From the NCBI GenBank assembly GCA_017547175.1, contig JAFYQI010000002.1, forward strand, positions 62,001-126,000: 64,000 nucleotides of DNA, given 5' to 3'. Of the stretch, positions 7,914 through 16,586 are shown piece after piece. The translations under genes and the position numbers were made by a program. Every line of letters starts with the position of its first letter. The stretch's first letter is position 1. A model generated the notes under the pieces. That model was given only the letters and a program-made list of their open reading frames with translations. It ran no database searches and was not told where the DNA came from. The DNA comes from Alistipes sp. Its GTDB lineage: Bacteria > Bacteroidota > Bacteroidia > Bacteroidales > Rikenellaceae.

Positions 7914-9362
7914 TTACTCGATAACGATCGGCTTGTGCTTCGGAACCAGCGACTTCATGATCGACCATGCGATCAGGTAGGCAACGGCGCAGATGCAGAA
8001 GATAATCATGTAACCGGCGGGCTTACCCTCGAAACCGGCGAAGGTGAAGGCCGAACCCTGAGCATCAGCATACGTGAAAAGCATACCGGCACCCTTGTTG
8101 ATCAGGAACGAACCGCAACCACCGGCCATAGCACCGATACCCGTGATGGTGGCAATCGTCGACTTGGGGAACATGTCACCCGTGGTCGAGAAGAGGTTAG
8201 CCGACCATGCCTGGTGACCAGCACCGGCAATACCGATAATAATAGCGGGGAACCAAACCGAAATACCCTGCAGCGGCTGAGCGAAGAGGGCAAAGAGGGG
8301 GAAGAATGCGAAGATCAACATCGCGAGCATACGACCCGAGTAGGGCTCCATACCCTTCTTCTCCACAAACAGCTTGGGCAGGTAACCACCACCGATCGAA
8401 ACAACCGTTACGATCAGGTAAAGTACGAATACGAGCATCTTACCGAGCGTCGTGTCCATACCGTAACCGCACTCCGAGAAGTAAGCCGGAGCCCAGAATA
8501 GGTAGAACCACCAAACACCATCGGTGAAGAACTTACCGGCGATGAACGACCAGGTCTGCTTGTAACCGAAGCACTTGATGAAGGGGATCGTCTTCTCCTC
8601 CTCAGCGGCGGGCTTCACCTCCTTCGGAGCGTCCTTCTCATCCTGGAGGATGTACTCCAACTCAGCAGCATTTACATGCTTCGACTTCTCGGGCTTCTCG
8701 TACATGTACACCCAGAAGAACATCCAGATGAAACCGAGCGCACCGATGATGATGAAGGCCATCTCCCAACCCATAGCCTGAGCCAGGATGGGGATCGTCA
8801 GCGGAGCAGCCAAAGCACCTACCGAAGCACCTGCGTTGAACAACGACGTAGCCAAAGCACGGTCCTTCTTGGGGAAGTACTCGGCCGTTACCTTAATAGC
8901 AGCGGGGAAGTTACCGGCCTCACCCAAAGCGAGAATAGCGCGGCAAATAAGGAAGAGCCATACGCTAAGCGCGGCTGCGGCCATAGCGGCCTCCGAACCC
9001 ATCTCTACTGCCTTCAGAGCCTCCAGCGACTCATAACCCTGGATCTGCATCGTCACCCAGCCGCAACCAGCGTGCATACATGCACCCAGCGACCAAACGC
9101 CGATAGCCCAGAGGAAGCCCTTCTTCGTACCCATCCAATCTACGAACTTACCGGCAAAGAGGCAAGCGATAGCATAGAAGATCGAGAAGAAACCGGTAAT
9201 CGTACCATAGTCCGAATCGGTCCAGTGGAACTCGGGAGCAATAAAGTCCTTCCACGTCAGCGAAAGCACCTGGCGGTCCATGTAGTTAACGGTCGTAGCT
9301 ACGAAAAGCAACAGACACATCCACCAACGCCAGTTCGTCATTTTTTCCTTAATCTGTGTCAT
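7914..9362 (-). CDS. exuT: Hexuronate MFS transporter (ExuT-like)
   Basis: A 482-residue major facilitator of the anion:cation symporter family, which includes the galacturonate/glucuronate permease ExuT. The first helix carries NYMDRQVLS and the loop after helix 2 carries DWMGTKKGF, both typical of hexuronate permeases. There are about 12 transmembrane segments. Compared with E. coli ExuT it has two insertions: a soluble stretch near residues 105-135 and a long charged cytoplasmic loop near 220-255 (KPEKSKHVNAAELEYILQDE). Its position between eda and uxaB makes galacturonate the likely substrate, brought across the inner membrane with a proton (family knowledge). Confidence 0.9.
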   Translation of the reverse strand: MTQIKEKMTNWRWWMCLLLFVATTVNYMDRQVLSLTWKDFIAPEFHWTDSDYGTITGFFSIFYAIACLFAGKFVDWMGTKKGFLWAIGVWSLGACMHAGCGWVTMQIQGYESLEALKAVEMGSEAAMAAAALSVWLFLICRAILALGEAGNFPAAIKVTAEYFPKKDRALATSLFNAGASVGALAAPLTIPILAQAMGWEMAFIIIGALGFIWMFFWVYMYEKPEKSKHVNAAELEYILQDEKDAPKEVKPAAEEEKTIPFIKCFGYKQTWSFIAGKFFTDGVWWFYLFWAPAYFSECGYGMDTTLGKMLVFVLYLIVTVVSIGGGYLPKLFVEKKGMEPYSGRMLAMLIFAFFPLFALFAQPLQGISVWFPAIIIGIAGAGHQAWSANLFSTTGDMFPKSTIATITGIGAMAGGCGSFLINKGAGMLFTYADAQGSAFTFAGFEGKPAGYMIIFCICAVAYLIAWSIMKSLVPKHKPIVIE

Positions 9363-9395
9363 TTCTTGTTTTTTTAACTATTGAATTTGAATGAA

Positions 9396-10067
9396 TTACT
9401 TACCACGAATCTCGGCAATGATATCGAGGCACTCACGGCACTTCTCCGTTACGTAAGCCCAATCCTCAGCCTTCACCTTATCCGAGGGGAAGAGCTTCGA
9501 ACCCATACCTACGCAATATACGCCGGCCTTGAACCACGACGTGAGGTTCTCGCGATCGGGCGAAACACCACCAGTAACCATGATCTTCGACCAGGGACAG
9601 GGGGCAATCAGACCCTTCACCATGTTCGGACCGTAAACGTCACCCGGAAAGAGCTTCGTCAAGTCGCAACCCAACTCCTGAGCCTTACCAATCTCCGATA
9701 CCGTACCGCAACCCGGGCAGTAGGGAATCGAACGACGGTTGCAGACGGGAGCAATGTCGGGGTTGAACAGAGGACCTACGATGAAGTTGGCACCCAGCTG
9801 GATGTAGAGCGCAGCAGTCGGAGCATCTACAATCGAACCGATACCCAGTGCCAACTCGGGGCACTCAACAGCAGCCCACTTTACCAGCTCGCCAAAGATC
9901 TCGTGTGCAAAGTCACCACGGTTGGTGAACTCGAAAGCGCGAACACCACCCTCGTAGCAGGCCTTTACCACCTTCTTGGCAACCTCAACGTCTTTGTGAT
10001 AGAAAACGGGAACCATACCCGTCTCGCCGATCTTCTTCATCACGGCGATCTTATCAAATTTTGCCAT
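9396..10067 (-). CDS. eda: 2-keto-3-deoxy-6-phosphogluconate (KDPG) aldolase
   Basis: A 223-residue class I aldolase that splits KDPG into pyruvate and glyceraldehyde-3-phosphate, the last step of the pathway encoded here. The Schiff-base lysine lies in LTKLFPG and the catalytic glutamate in FEFTNRG; both sit at the expected places of the (beta/alpha)8 barrel. The phosphate-binding end MVTGGVSPD is also present. Family length is about 210-220. It lies 33 bases before the MFS gene. A 161-base spacer with palindromic element B separates it from kdgK upstream. A dual role on 4-hydroxy-2-oxoglutarate is known in the family but cannot be judged here. Confidence 0.94.
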   Translation of the reverse strand: MAKFDKIAVMKKIGETGMVPVFYHKDVEVAKKVVKACYEGGVRAFEFTNRGDFAHEIFGELVKWAAVECPELALGIGSIVDAPTAALYIQLGANFIVGPLFNPDIAPVCNRRSIPYCPGCGTVSEIGKAQELGCDLTKLFPGDVYGPNMVKGLIAPCPWSKIMVTGGVSPDRENLTSWFKAGVYCVGMGSKLFPSDKVKAEDWAYVTEKCRECLDIIAEIRGK

Positions 10068-10122
10068 TATTGTAAATTCTGAATGTTAGAATTCGAAATT
10101 ATAGTATTAAGATAATAGGTAT

Positions 10123-10221
10123 AACGAGGGGATTTTTAGGCTTGCGAAGCTCCGCGATGCGCAGCATACTGAACGTATGTGAGCAATCGCGGAGCGATGC
10201 ATAACGCCAAAATCACCCGTT
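10123..10221. repeat. nested palindromic element, copy B (kdgK-eda spacer)
   Basis: A 99-base element built like copy A: outer arms 10123-10136/10209-10221, a perfect 10-bp middle stem 10149-10158/10186-10195 (GCTCCGCGAT/ATCGCGGAGC) and a core at 10163-10185 with inner CATAC/GTATG arms. It starts 7 bases after the kdgK stop codon. Core and layout match copy A, while the arm sequences do not. Confidence 0.78.
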
Positions 10222-10228
10222 AGAGCTA

Positions 10229-11248
10229 TTATCGCTGTACGCGACCGTTTGCATTACCACCGGCCAACGACTCAACCTCCTCAACCGATACGAGGTTGAA
10301 GTCACCGTTGATCGTGTGTTTCAAAGCCGAAGCTGCAACAGCGAACTCGAGCGCCTCACCCTGGTTGGGCTTCGTCAGCAAACCATGGATCACACCACCC
10401 GAGAACGAGTCACCACCACCTACGCGGTCGATGATCGGGTTGATGTCGTAACGCTTCGACTCGTAGAACTCCTCGCCGTTGTAGATCATGGCCTTCCAGC
10501 CGTTGTGCGTAGCCGAGAACGACTCGCGCAGGGTCGAGATCACATACTTGAAGCCGAACTCCTTAGCCATCTGCGTGAAGATACCCTTGTAGCCCTCGGC
10601 ATTCGTCTCGCCACCCTCTACGTCAGCATCGGGCTTGAAGCCCAGGCAGAGCTCAGCATCCTCCTCGTTACCGATGCAAACATCTACATACTGCATCAGC
10701 GGGCGCATAATCGACTGAGCCTTCTCCTTCGTCCAAAGCTTCTTGCGGAAGTTCAGGTCAACCGATACGGTTACACCGTGACGCTTTGCAGCCTCGCAAG
10801 CGAGCTTCGTCAGCTCAGCAGCCTTGTCCGAGATAGCGGGCGTGATACCCGACCAGTGGAACCAATCGGCACCCTCCATGATAGCATCGAAATCGAAGTC
10901 GGTCGTATCAGCCTCAGCAATCGACGAGTGAGCGCGGTCATAGATCACCTTCGAAGGACGCATCGAAGCACCCGTCTCGAGGAAATAGATACCTACACGG
11001 TCACCACCGCGAGCAATGAAGTCGGTCTTTACGCCAAACTTACGCAGCGCGTTTACAGCCGACTGGCCGATCTCGTGTTTCGGCAGCTTCGTTACGAAGT
11101 AAGCCTCGTGACCGTAGTTGGCGCAGCTTACAGCTACGTTAGCCTCACCTCCACCATAAACTACGTCGAACGAATCCGACTGAACGAAACGCGTGTTGCC
11201 CGGCGTCGAAAGACGGAGCATGATCTCACCTAAAGTTACGATTTTCAT
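10229..11248 (-). CDS. kdgK: 2-keto-3-deoxygluconate kinase (PfkB family)
   Basis: A 339-residue ribokinase-fold sugar kinase that phosphorylates KDG to KDPG with ATP. The N-terminal PfkB signature is GGGEANVAVSCANYG, and the C-terminal anion-hole and catalytic base motif is GGGDSFSGGVIHGL, where the Asp is the base. The family also includes fructokinases; the KDG assignment rests on the GEIMLRLSTP start typical of KdgK and on position between uxaC and eda. It follows uxaC by 21 bases. Confidence 0.93.
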   Translation of the reverse strand: MKIVTLGEIMLRLSTPGNTRFVQSDSFDVVYGGGEANVAVSCANYGHEAYFVTKLPKHEIGQSAVNALRKFGVKTDFIARGGDRVGIYFLETGASMRPSKVIYDRAHSSIAEADTTDFDFDAIMEGADWFHWSGITPAISDKAAELTKLACEAAKRHGVTVSVDLNFRKKLWTKEKAQSIMRPLMQYVDVCIGNEEDAELCLGFKPDADVEGGETNAEGYKGIFTQMAKEFGFKYVISTLRESFSATHNGWKAMIYNGEEFYESKRYDINPIIDRVGGGDSFSGGVIHGLLTKPNQGEALEFAVAASALKHTINGDFNLVSVEEVESLAGGNANGRVQR

Positions 11249-11269
11249 CTCTAAAAAAGTTTGAAGTTA

Positions 11270-12682
11270 TTAAAATTTGAAGTAATTCTTTGCATTACGG
11301 TAGCATACACCCTCTACGATCTCCTTACCGATGAAGTCGATCTCCGAAGCGGGCAGCAAACCCTGCTCGATGTCGTTACCCAACAGGTTGCAGAGCGTAC
11401 GACGGAAGTACTCGTGACGGGGGTACGAGAGGAACGAGCGCGAGTCGGTCAACATACCTACGAAGCGGCTCAACAGACCCAGCGTCGAGAGGGCGTTCAT
11501 CTGCTTCTCCATACCGTCCTTCTGATCGAGGAACCACCAGCCCGAACCGAACTGAATCTTACCCGGACCGTAGCGGCCATCCTGGAAGTTACCCAGCATC
11601 GTAGCCACCAACTCGTTGTCGCGCGGGTTGAGGTTGTAGATAATCGTCTTCGTGAGCTTATCCTGATCGGCCAGCATATTGAGGAACTTCGACATCTTCT
11701 TGGCTACCGTGAAGTCACCAATCGAGTCAAAGCCCGTATCGGGACCCAACTGACGGAACATACGGGCGTTGTTGTTGCGGATAGCACCGTAGTGGAACTG
11801 CTGCGTCCAACCCGACTCCCAATCCATGATAGCGAACTCAACCATCATGGCAGTCTTGAACTTCAGGATCTCGTCGTAGCTGAGTTCCTTACCACCATAA
11901 ACCTTGTCGAAGATAGCCTCAACCTCGGCCTGCGTGTAATCCTCGGCATAGAACTCCTCGATACCGTGGTCCGACAGACGGCAACCCACCTCCTCGAAGA
12001 ACTTGTGACGAACGCGCAGTGCCTCGATCACATCCTGAAACTTCTTGATCTCGACACCCGAAACCTCGGCGAGCTTATCGATGTAAGCCTTGAACTCGGC
12101 AGGAACCTCAACGGCCATCGCCTTGTCGGGGCGCCACGTGGGCAACATCTTCACTTTGAAACCATCGGCAGCAACCTTCAGGTGGTGCTCGAGCGAATCA
12201 ACCGGATCATCGGTCGTACAGACCGTCTCCACATTGTAGTGCTCCATCAGACCGCGAGCATAGAACTCGGGCTGCTGCAGCTTCTCGGTGCAGACGTCAT
12301 AGATCTCTCGTGCGGTCGAGGGGTTGAGCAGCTTATCTACGCCGAAAGCGGTCTTCAGCTCCAGGTGTGTCCAGTGATAAAGCGGGTTGCGCATCGTGTA
12401 AGGAACCGTCTCGGCCCACTTCTCGAACTTCTCCCAGTCGGTCGTATCCTTACCCGTGCAATAACGCTCATCTACGCCGTTAGTACGCATTGCGCGCCAC
12501 TTGTAGTGATCGCCCTCGAGCCAAATCTTCGACAGGTTGTCGAACTTATGGTTCGAAGCCACATACTCGGGAATCAGGTGGCAGTGATAGTCAATAATCG
12601 GCATCTTGGCTGCATGCTCATGATAGAGACGCTCGGCAGCCGAGGTCTGCAACAGGAAATTTTCGTCGTTAAACTGTTTCAT
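11270..12682 (-). CDS. uxaC: Uronate (glucuronate/galacturonate) isomerase
   Basis: A 470-residue amidohydrolase-fold isomerase converting D-galacturonate to D-tagaturonate and D-glucuronate to D-fructuronate. The metal-binding IDYHCHL motif is near residue 30, and WRAMRTNGV and TTDDPVD are typical UxaC segments. The start is ATG 12682 (MKQFNDENFLLQ); a longer frame from 12793 would add 37 residues translated through the promoter and lacks family similarity. It is the first gene of the eight-gene uronate operon, with a good Bacteroidota promoter 46 bases upstream. Because UxaC acts on both hexuronates, glucuronate from rhamnogalacturonan could enter too, but no UxuA/UxuB genes are present here. 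Confidence 0.96.
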   Translation of the reverse strand: MKQFNDENFLLQTSAAERLYHEHAAKMPIIDYHCHLIPEYVASNHKFDNLSKIWLEGDHYKWRAMRTNGVDERYCTGKDTTDWEKFEKWAETVPYTMRNPLYHWTHLELKTAFGVDKLLNPSTAREIYDVCTEKLQQPEFYARGLMEHYNVETVCTTDDPVDSLEHHLKVAADGFKVKMLPTWRPDKAMAVEVPAEFKAYIDKLAEVSGVEIKKFQDVIEALRVRHKFFEEVGCRLSDHGIEEFYAEDYTQAEVEAIFDKVYGGKELSYDEILKFKTAMMVEFAIMDWESGWTQQFHYGAIRNNNARMFRQLGPDTGFDSIGDFTVAKKMSKFLNMLADQDKLTKTIIYNLNPRDNELVATMLGNFQDGRYGPGKIQFGSGWWFLDQKDGMEKQMNALSTLGLLSRFVGMLTDSRSFLSYPRHEYFRRTLCNLLGNDIEQGLLPASEIDFIGKEIVEGVCYRNAKNYFKF

Positions 12683-12727
12683 AGTTGGTATTGAGTTTAA
12701 TTTGGTATATATACACATTCCAGCATG

Positions 12728-12758
12728 TAAAGATAAAACAATTTTCCCGAATTCACAA
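12728..12758 (-). promoter_or_regulatory. promoter of the uxaC-kdgK-eda-exuT-uxaB-uxaA-CE8-GH43 operon
   Basis: Read on the minus strand, TTG (12756-12758), a 20-base spacer and TATCTTTA (12728-12735) match the Bacteroidota TTTG/TAnnTTTG promoter with one mismatch. The leader to the uxaC ATG is about 40 bases. No operator palindrome was seen. Confidence 0.7.
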
Positions 12759-12823
12759 TGAATTTCGCCGTTAAATTCGAACGAATATTTCATGCAACGC
12801 TATATATTCTGCAAATTAATTCC

Positions 12824-12831
12824 TAAATTTG
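12824..12831 (+). promoter_or_regulatory. -7 promoter element for the DUF4861 gene
   Basis: TAAATTTG is a perfect TAnnTTTG match 32 bases before ATG 12864. There is no clear -33 box. It is divergent from the uxaC promoter, about 90 bases apart. Confidence 0.5.
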
Positions 12832-12863
12832 CCCAACGAGAGATAATTTTCAAAAACTACATC

Positions 12864-13991
12864 ATGAAAAAAGCAATTCTTTTACTGGCTGCAGTCGCAT
12901 TGGCTGCCTGCCAAAACCACGTAGCAATCGAGGTTGAAGTAGCTAATCAGACCGACGTAGCACGCAACGCCGAGACCATTGAGTTGTGTTGGAAACAGCT
13001 CACAACGATCAATCCTCAACTAAAGGCTGAGAACATCGTTGTTAAAAGCGCCGAGGGCGAAGAGATCCCCTCACAGGTGATCTATCGCGGCGAAAGCGAA
13101 CCGCAAGCACTCATCTTCCAAGCCTCGGTCGAGGGTGGTGATGAGACGCTTTTCACGATCGAAGAAGGCATTCGTGCCGAGTATGAGCAGCAAGCTTTTG
13201 GCCGTCAGGTTCCGGAGCGTTACGACGACTACGCTTGGGAGAACAACCTCTGTGCCTATCGCCTCTACGGTCCCGCACTGGAGACCTCGCCCGAAAAACT
13301 CATCACGCCGGGTATCGACGTATGGGTAAAGTGCACCGAGAAGCTCGTGATCAACGAATGGTATGCTTCGGGTGACTATCACCACAATTACGGCGATGGT
13401 ATGGATTGCTACAAGGTAGGTCGCACACTCGGCGGCGGTGCTTCGGTGCCGATGGTCGAGGGTAAGTTCTGGCCCATGGAGCACAACTATGCTACCTGCA
13501 CGACGCTCGATAACGGTCCGATCCGCACCAGCGTTAAGCTTGACTATGTGGCTTGGGACGTGAACGGCACGCCCGTATCGCTCGTAAAGATCATCACGCT
13601 CGATGCCAACCAGCGTTTCAACCGCATGGAGAATATCTATGAGGGCGAGTTCGATGAGCTGCCGATCGCTGCCGGTTTCGTTCGTCACGACGTGAAGGGC
13701 ACGGAGGCAGGTGATGGTTGGCTTGCCATGGTCGAGGCCGTTTCGGACTCGAAGCAACCCGAGGTGGATGGCGACATCTATCAGGCTGTGGTACTGCCGG
13801 GCGCTGAGCTTCACGCCGACCTACTGGGTCACTCGCTGGCCGTAAAGGCTACCAAGTCGGGTGAGAAGCTGACCTACTACAGCGCCTCGGGCTGGAGCCA
13901 GGGTGGCGTAGAGAACATGGAGGAGTGGGTCGAGACGATCAAGGAGCAGGCTGCTTCGATCGAAAGCCCGCTTCAGGTTACCCTCCGATAA
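12864..13991 (+). CDS. DUF4861-family lipoprotein, pectin-associated
   Basis: A 375-residue secreted lipoprotein. The signal ends in LAAC with lipidated Cys near position 16. The body is an all-beta protein resembling DUF4861, a family of unknown activity often found with GH105 and rhamnogalacturonan-degrading genes. Characteristic blocks include AWENNLCAYRLYGPALE, DVWVKCTEKLVINEWY and YHHNYGDGMDCYKVGRTLGGG, which carry conserved Glu, His, Asp and Arg residues that could form a substrate site. ATG 12864 was chosen because the signal peptide begins there; the frame from 12792 reads through the promoter. It is divergent from uxaC and has a paralogue at 30914. An enzymatic role on unsaturated or branched galacturonides is plausible but unproven. 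Confidence 0.8.
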   Translation: MKKAILLLAAVALAACQNHVAIEVEVANQTDVARNAETIELCWKQLTTINPQLKAENIVVKSAEGEEIPSQVIYRGESEPQALIFQASVEGGDETLFTIEEGIRAEYEQQAFGRQVPERYDDYAWENNLCAYRLYGPALETSPEKLITPGIDVWVKCTEKLVINEWYASGDYHHNYGDGMDCYKVGRTLGGGASVPMVEGKFWPMEHNYATCTTLDNGPIRTSVKLDYVAWDVNGTPVSLVKIITLDANQRFNRMENIYEGEFDELPIAAGFVRHDVKGTEAGDGWLAMVEAVSDSKQPEVDGDIYQAVVLPGAELHADLLGHSLAVKATKSGEKLTYYSASGWSQGGVENMEEWVETIKEQAASIESPLQVTLR

Positions 13992-14010
13992 GGAACTTGA
14001 ATCAAACAAG

Positions 14011-14049
14011 CGGGTGAACAGACAAGCGAGTCGGTTCACCCGTTTTTTT
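14011..14049 (+). terminator. intrinsic terminator after DUF4861 gene
   Basis: A 9-bp perfect stem CGGGTGAAC/GTTCACCCG (14011-14019 with 14034-14042) is followed by seven T residues. It should strongly reduce read-through into the gene at 14085, which has no convincing promoter of its own. Confidence 0.88.
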
Positions 14050-14084
14050 AACTATCATCCAATTACTAAACCTTTAAAACTTCA

Positions 14085-15881
14085 ATGATGACGAAACAAA
14101 CTCTTTTACTTTGCACGGCAATTGCAGCCCTGCTTGCAGCCTGCACCTCGCCCCGAAAAAAGGCATGGGCACATCTGGACCAGGATACGCTTTATGTCGT
14201 AGCATCACAATTCAAAGCAGGCCAGGAGATGGCTGCTTTAGGAGACTCGGCCAACGTCGTAAACTACATCCTCAAGGAGCGCGACGAGGTACCCTTCACG
14301 CAGTCGGCCGTGCATCAATCGACCTCGGAGGCCATCCATGGTCCAAATCCCGAGGAGCCTTTCTTCACGGTGCGCTTTACGCTTCCTATTCCGGCCTCGT
14401 ACAACCCGACCGAGTTGGGTGAATTGGTCGGCCTGGACTACGGCGTATTCCACCATTGTCACTCGCCGGGCTTTGAGGTGCTGCCCAACGGCGACGCATT
14501 GGCTATCTATTTCAGCTCCCCACGCGGACGCAGTGAGAGTGACACGATGGCCACCTTCGTACAAGCACGCCTCCGATTTGGCGCCGAGGAGTGGGATATG
14601 CCTGAACTCTTCTTCGACACGAAGCTCGGAAACGACCAGTCGGGGCTGCTGTGGAACGACAACGGCAAGATTTGGTTCTTCGGTGGCGGTCGCTACATGT
14701 CAAATTACGTTCCTTTCCGCATCGCCACGTCGGAGGACAATGGTGCAACTTGGACCTACTCAATTCCCCAGCTCGACACCGCAGCAACAGACTTTACGGC
14801 TCAACCCATCAACAGTGCCTTCCGCGATCCGAAGGGCAACATCTACATGGCCATGGATGCCGACGGCAGCGAGAGCTTCCTTTGGCGCAGTGAGGATGAG
14901 GGTGTAACATGGCAGGATATGGGTGGTCGCACGATGGGTCGCCACTCGACCATCATTCCGCTCGACGAGGAGGGCACGCTCCTTTCGATTGGTGGCAAAA
15001 ACGCCTCGCTGGAGGGTTGGACTCCGCAGAACATCTCGCGTGATTGGGGTGCTACATGGGAAACCGCAACCCCCTCTCCCTTCCCGCCGCTGGGTAGTGC
15101 ACAGCGTCCCTCGATGATCCGTCTTCAGTCGGGCAATCTGGTCTACATCACCGACTCATACATGCTCAAAAAGGATATTCCTGCACCTGAAGGTTGGAAG
15201 AACGAAGACAAATGCGTCATTGCCATTTCGAAGGACAACGGCCAAAGCTGGCACATTAAATCGCTGCCCGTAGCCCTGCCCCACAACAAGCGCACGGCTC
15301 ACCCCTCGCTTGGTTATTCAACCGTACGCCAAGCACCAAACGGTTTGATCCATATCCTCACGTCGGCCAACTATCCCGCCCTGCACTACGAGTTGAATGA
15401 AGCCTGGATTTGGTCGGACGAAGGCGAGGTTACGATTTCGAAGGAGAACGGCGAGAAGAAGAGCTATACGGAGCACTACCCCAACGGCAAGCTCAAGGCC
15501 GAATGGGAGGCGGTGATCTACCCCAATGGTCGCTACCTGCTCCACGGTCCGATGACCGACTACTACGCTGACGGCTCTATCCAGCATAAGGTGGTTTACA
15601 ACCACGGTCGCAAGACGGGCGACGAGCTCTTCTACAACCCCGATGGCACGCTCCGCTGGCGTTGGGAACGCGACCTGGAGACCATGCGAGGTGTATGGAC
15701 TCAGTACTACGCCAATGGTCAAAAACGCGTTGAGTCGCAGTGGAACATTGAACCCACCCCACGTGATTTAGATCGCAAATTTATCGGTTATATAGCCGAA
15801 GGTCCCGCCACGCATTGGAACGAGGATGGCTCGATAAAAGCCGTCTATGAGTTCGTCAAGGGCGAGTTGAAGGAGAATTAA
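14085..15881 (+). CDS. Sialidase-like beta-propeller lipoprotein with C-terminal MORN-type repeats
   Basis: A 598-residue lipoprotein (LLAAC, Cys20). Residues about 85-455 form a BNR/sialidase-type beta-propeller with four Asp-box repeats of the S-x-D-x-G-x-T/S-W type: SEDNGATW (216-223), SEDEGVTW (269-276), SRDWGATW (318-325) and SKDNGQSW (382-389). Residues about 464-595 are MORN_2/YwqK-type repeats (YPNGKLK, YADGSIQ, NPDGTLR, YANGQKR, NEDGSIK). Propellers of this kind include sialidases, exo-glycosidases and lyases, so activity cannot be named; its place beside the uronate operon suggests a pectic substrate. MORN-type repeats in bacteria often mediate surface or protein contacts. The gene ends in an exceptional convergent hairpin. 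Confidence 0.72.
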   Translation: MMTKQTLLLCTAIAALLAACTSPRKKAWAHLDQDTLYVVASQFKAGQEMAALGDSANVVNYILKERDEVPFTQSAVHQSTSEAIHGPNPEEPFFTVRFTLPIPASYNPTELGELVGLDYGVFHHCHSPGFEVLPNGDALAIYFSSPRGRSESDTMATFVQARLRFGAEEWDMPELFFDTKLGNDQSGLLWNDNGKIWFFGGGRYMSNYVPFRIATSEDNGATWTYSIPQLDTAATDFTAQPINSAFRDPKGNIYMAMDADGSESFLWRSEDEGVTWQDMGGRTMGRHSTIIPLDEEGTLLSIGGKNASLEGWTPQNISRDWGATWETATPSPFPPLGSAQRPSMIRLQSGNLVYITDSYMLKKDIPAPEGWKNEDKCVIAISKDNGQSWHIKSLPVALPHNKRTAHPSLGYSTVRQAPNGLIHILTSANYPALHYELNEAWIWSDEGEVTISKENGEKKSYTEHYPNGKLKAEWEAVIYPNGRYLLHGPMTDYYADGSIQHKVVYNHGRKTGDELFYNPDGTLRWRWERDLETMRGVWTQYYANGQKRVESQWNIEPTPRDLDRKFIGYIAEGPATHWNEDGSIKAVYEFVKGELKEN

Positions 15882-15890
15882 GAAACCGAA

Positions 15891-15955
15891 AAACGAATGA
15901 TACAAAAAAAGGGAGGTAGCTGTCGGCTATCTCCCTTTTTTTGTATCATTCGTTT
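15891..15955. terminator. very long bidirectional terminator hairpin
   Basis: Two 30-base arms (15891-15920 and 15926-15955) are complementary with a single G-T wobble around a 5-base loop TGTCG. The stem contains an A7/T7 block next to a GC-rich part, so it works as an intrinsic terminator in both directions. The right arm includes the last codons and TGA of the minus-strand gene ending at 15946. Confidence 0.9.
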
Positions 15956-16578
15956 AGCTTCGGTAAAATTTGCTCCTCAAAAATCGAACGGTGTATGATG
16001 CGATAATGCGGATGATAGGTCTCGCGATACAAGGCGCTGTGGTGCATCTCATAGTTGCCCACGTCAAGCAGCTCGACAAGTCGCATCGAGTCGGCCTGAA
16101 AATTGTCCAAGTGATCGTCTAATTCCGTTCTGCAAATCGCTTGCAGAATTTCGTTCCACTCCGCAATCCACGCCTCGGTCACCTCGCTCGATGAGTAGGC
16201 TGCACTCGCCATAAAGGCATCGGTGAGCTCGTCAACTGTAAGCAATCCATCGCGTACCACGGCAAGATTGACACGCACGAATCGGCCTTGCCAACCACAA
16301 GGCTCGTAGTAGCTTGTATCAAAAACCTCGGTCGTTGCGAGTTCTTGTTCGATGTAGCCCTTCACGCTGGCTCGGTCAGCCAACAGATGAGCCATGCCAA
16401 AATGATCTTGAAAACAACTCTTGTAGATATCTTGCAACGTGGCAGCAGGATAGTGCTGAACCATCCTTACCATCGCATCGGCGATCTGCTCCTCTCGACT
16501 CACACGACCACATGCCGTGACGAGCAACAACACACCGAGTACGACACAAGTCCCTCGAAGTTGGAATTTCACCTTCAT
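15946..16578 (-). CDS. Conserved Bacteroidales lipoprotein of unknown function
   Basis: A 210-residue predicted lipoprotein with signal MKVKFQLRGTCVVLGVLLLVTAC, lipidated at about Cys23. I do not recognise a characterised domain. The segment QDIYKSCFQDHFGMAHLLAD resembles a block found in hypothetical Bacteroidales proteins and is rich in aromatic, His and Asp residues; the C-terminal HPHYRIIHRSIFEEQILPKL is amphipathic. The start is taken at ATG 16578; a TTG one codon upstream is less likely. It begins 8 bases after the tsaB stop, so it is probably cotranscribed with tsaB, although nothing links it functionally. Its 3' end is embedded in the long terminator hairpin. Confidence 0.65.
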   Translation of the reverse strand: MKVKFQLRGTCVVLGVLLLVTACGRVSREEQIADAMVRMVQHYPAATLQDIYKSCFQDHFGMAHLLADRASVKGYIEQELATTEVFDTSYYEPCGWQGRFVRVNLAVVRDGLLTVDELTDAFMASAAYSSSEVTEAWIAEWNEILQAICRTELDDHLDNFQADSMRLVELLDVGNYEMHHSALYRETYHPHYRIIHRSIFEEQILPKLNE

Positions 16579-16586
16579 CAATCAAC

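Noticed and set aside
11261..12694. Plus-strand open frame of 477 codons opposite uxaC
   Set aside because: Antisense shadow of uxaC; no recognisable domain.
12792..12863. Upstream extension of the DUF4861 reading frame
   Set aside because: It contains the TAAATTTG promoter element and precedes a perfectly normal lipoprotein signal starting at 12864.
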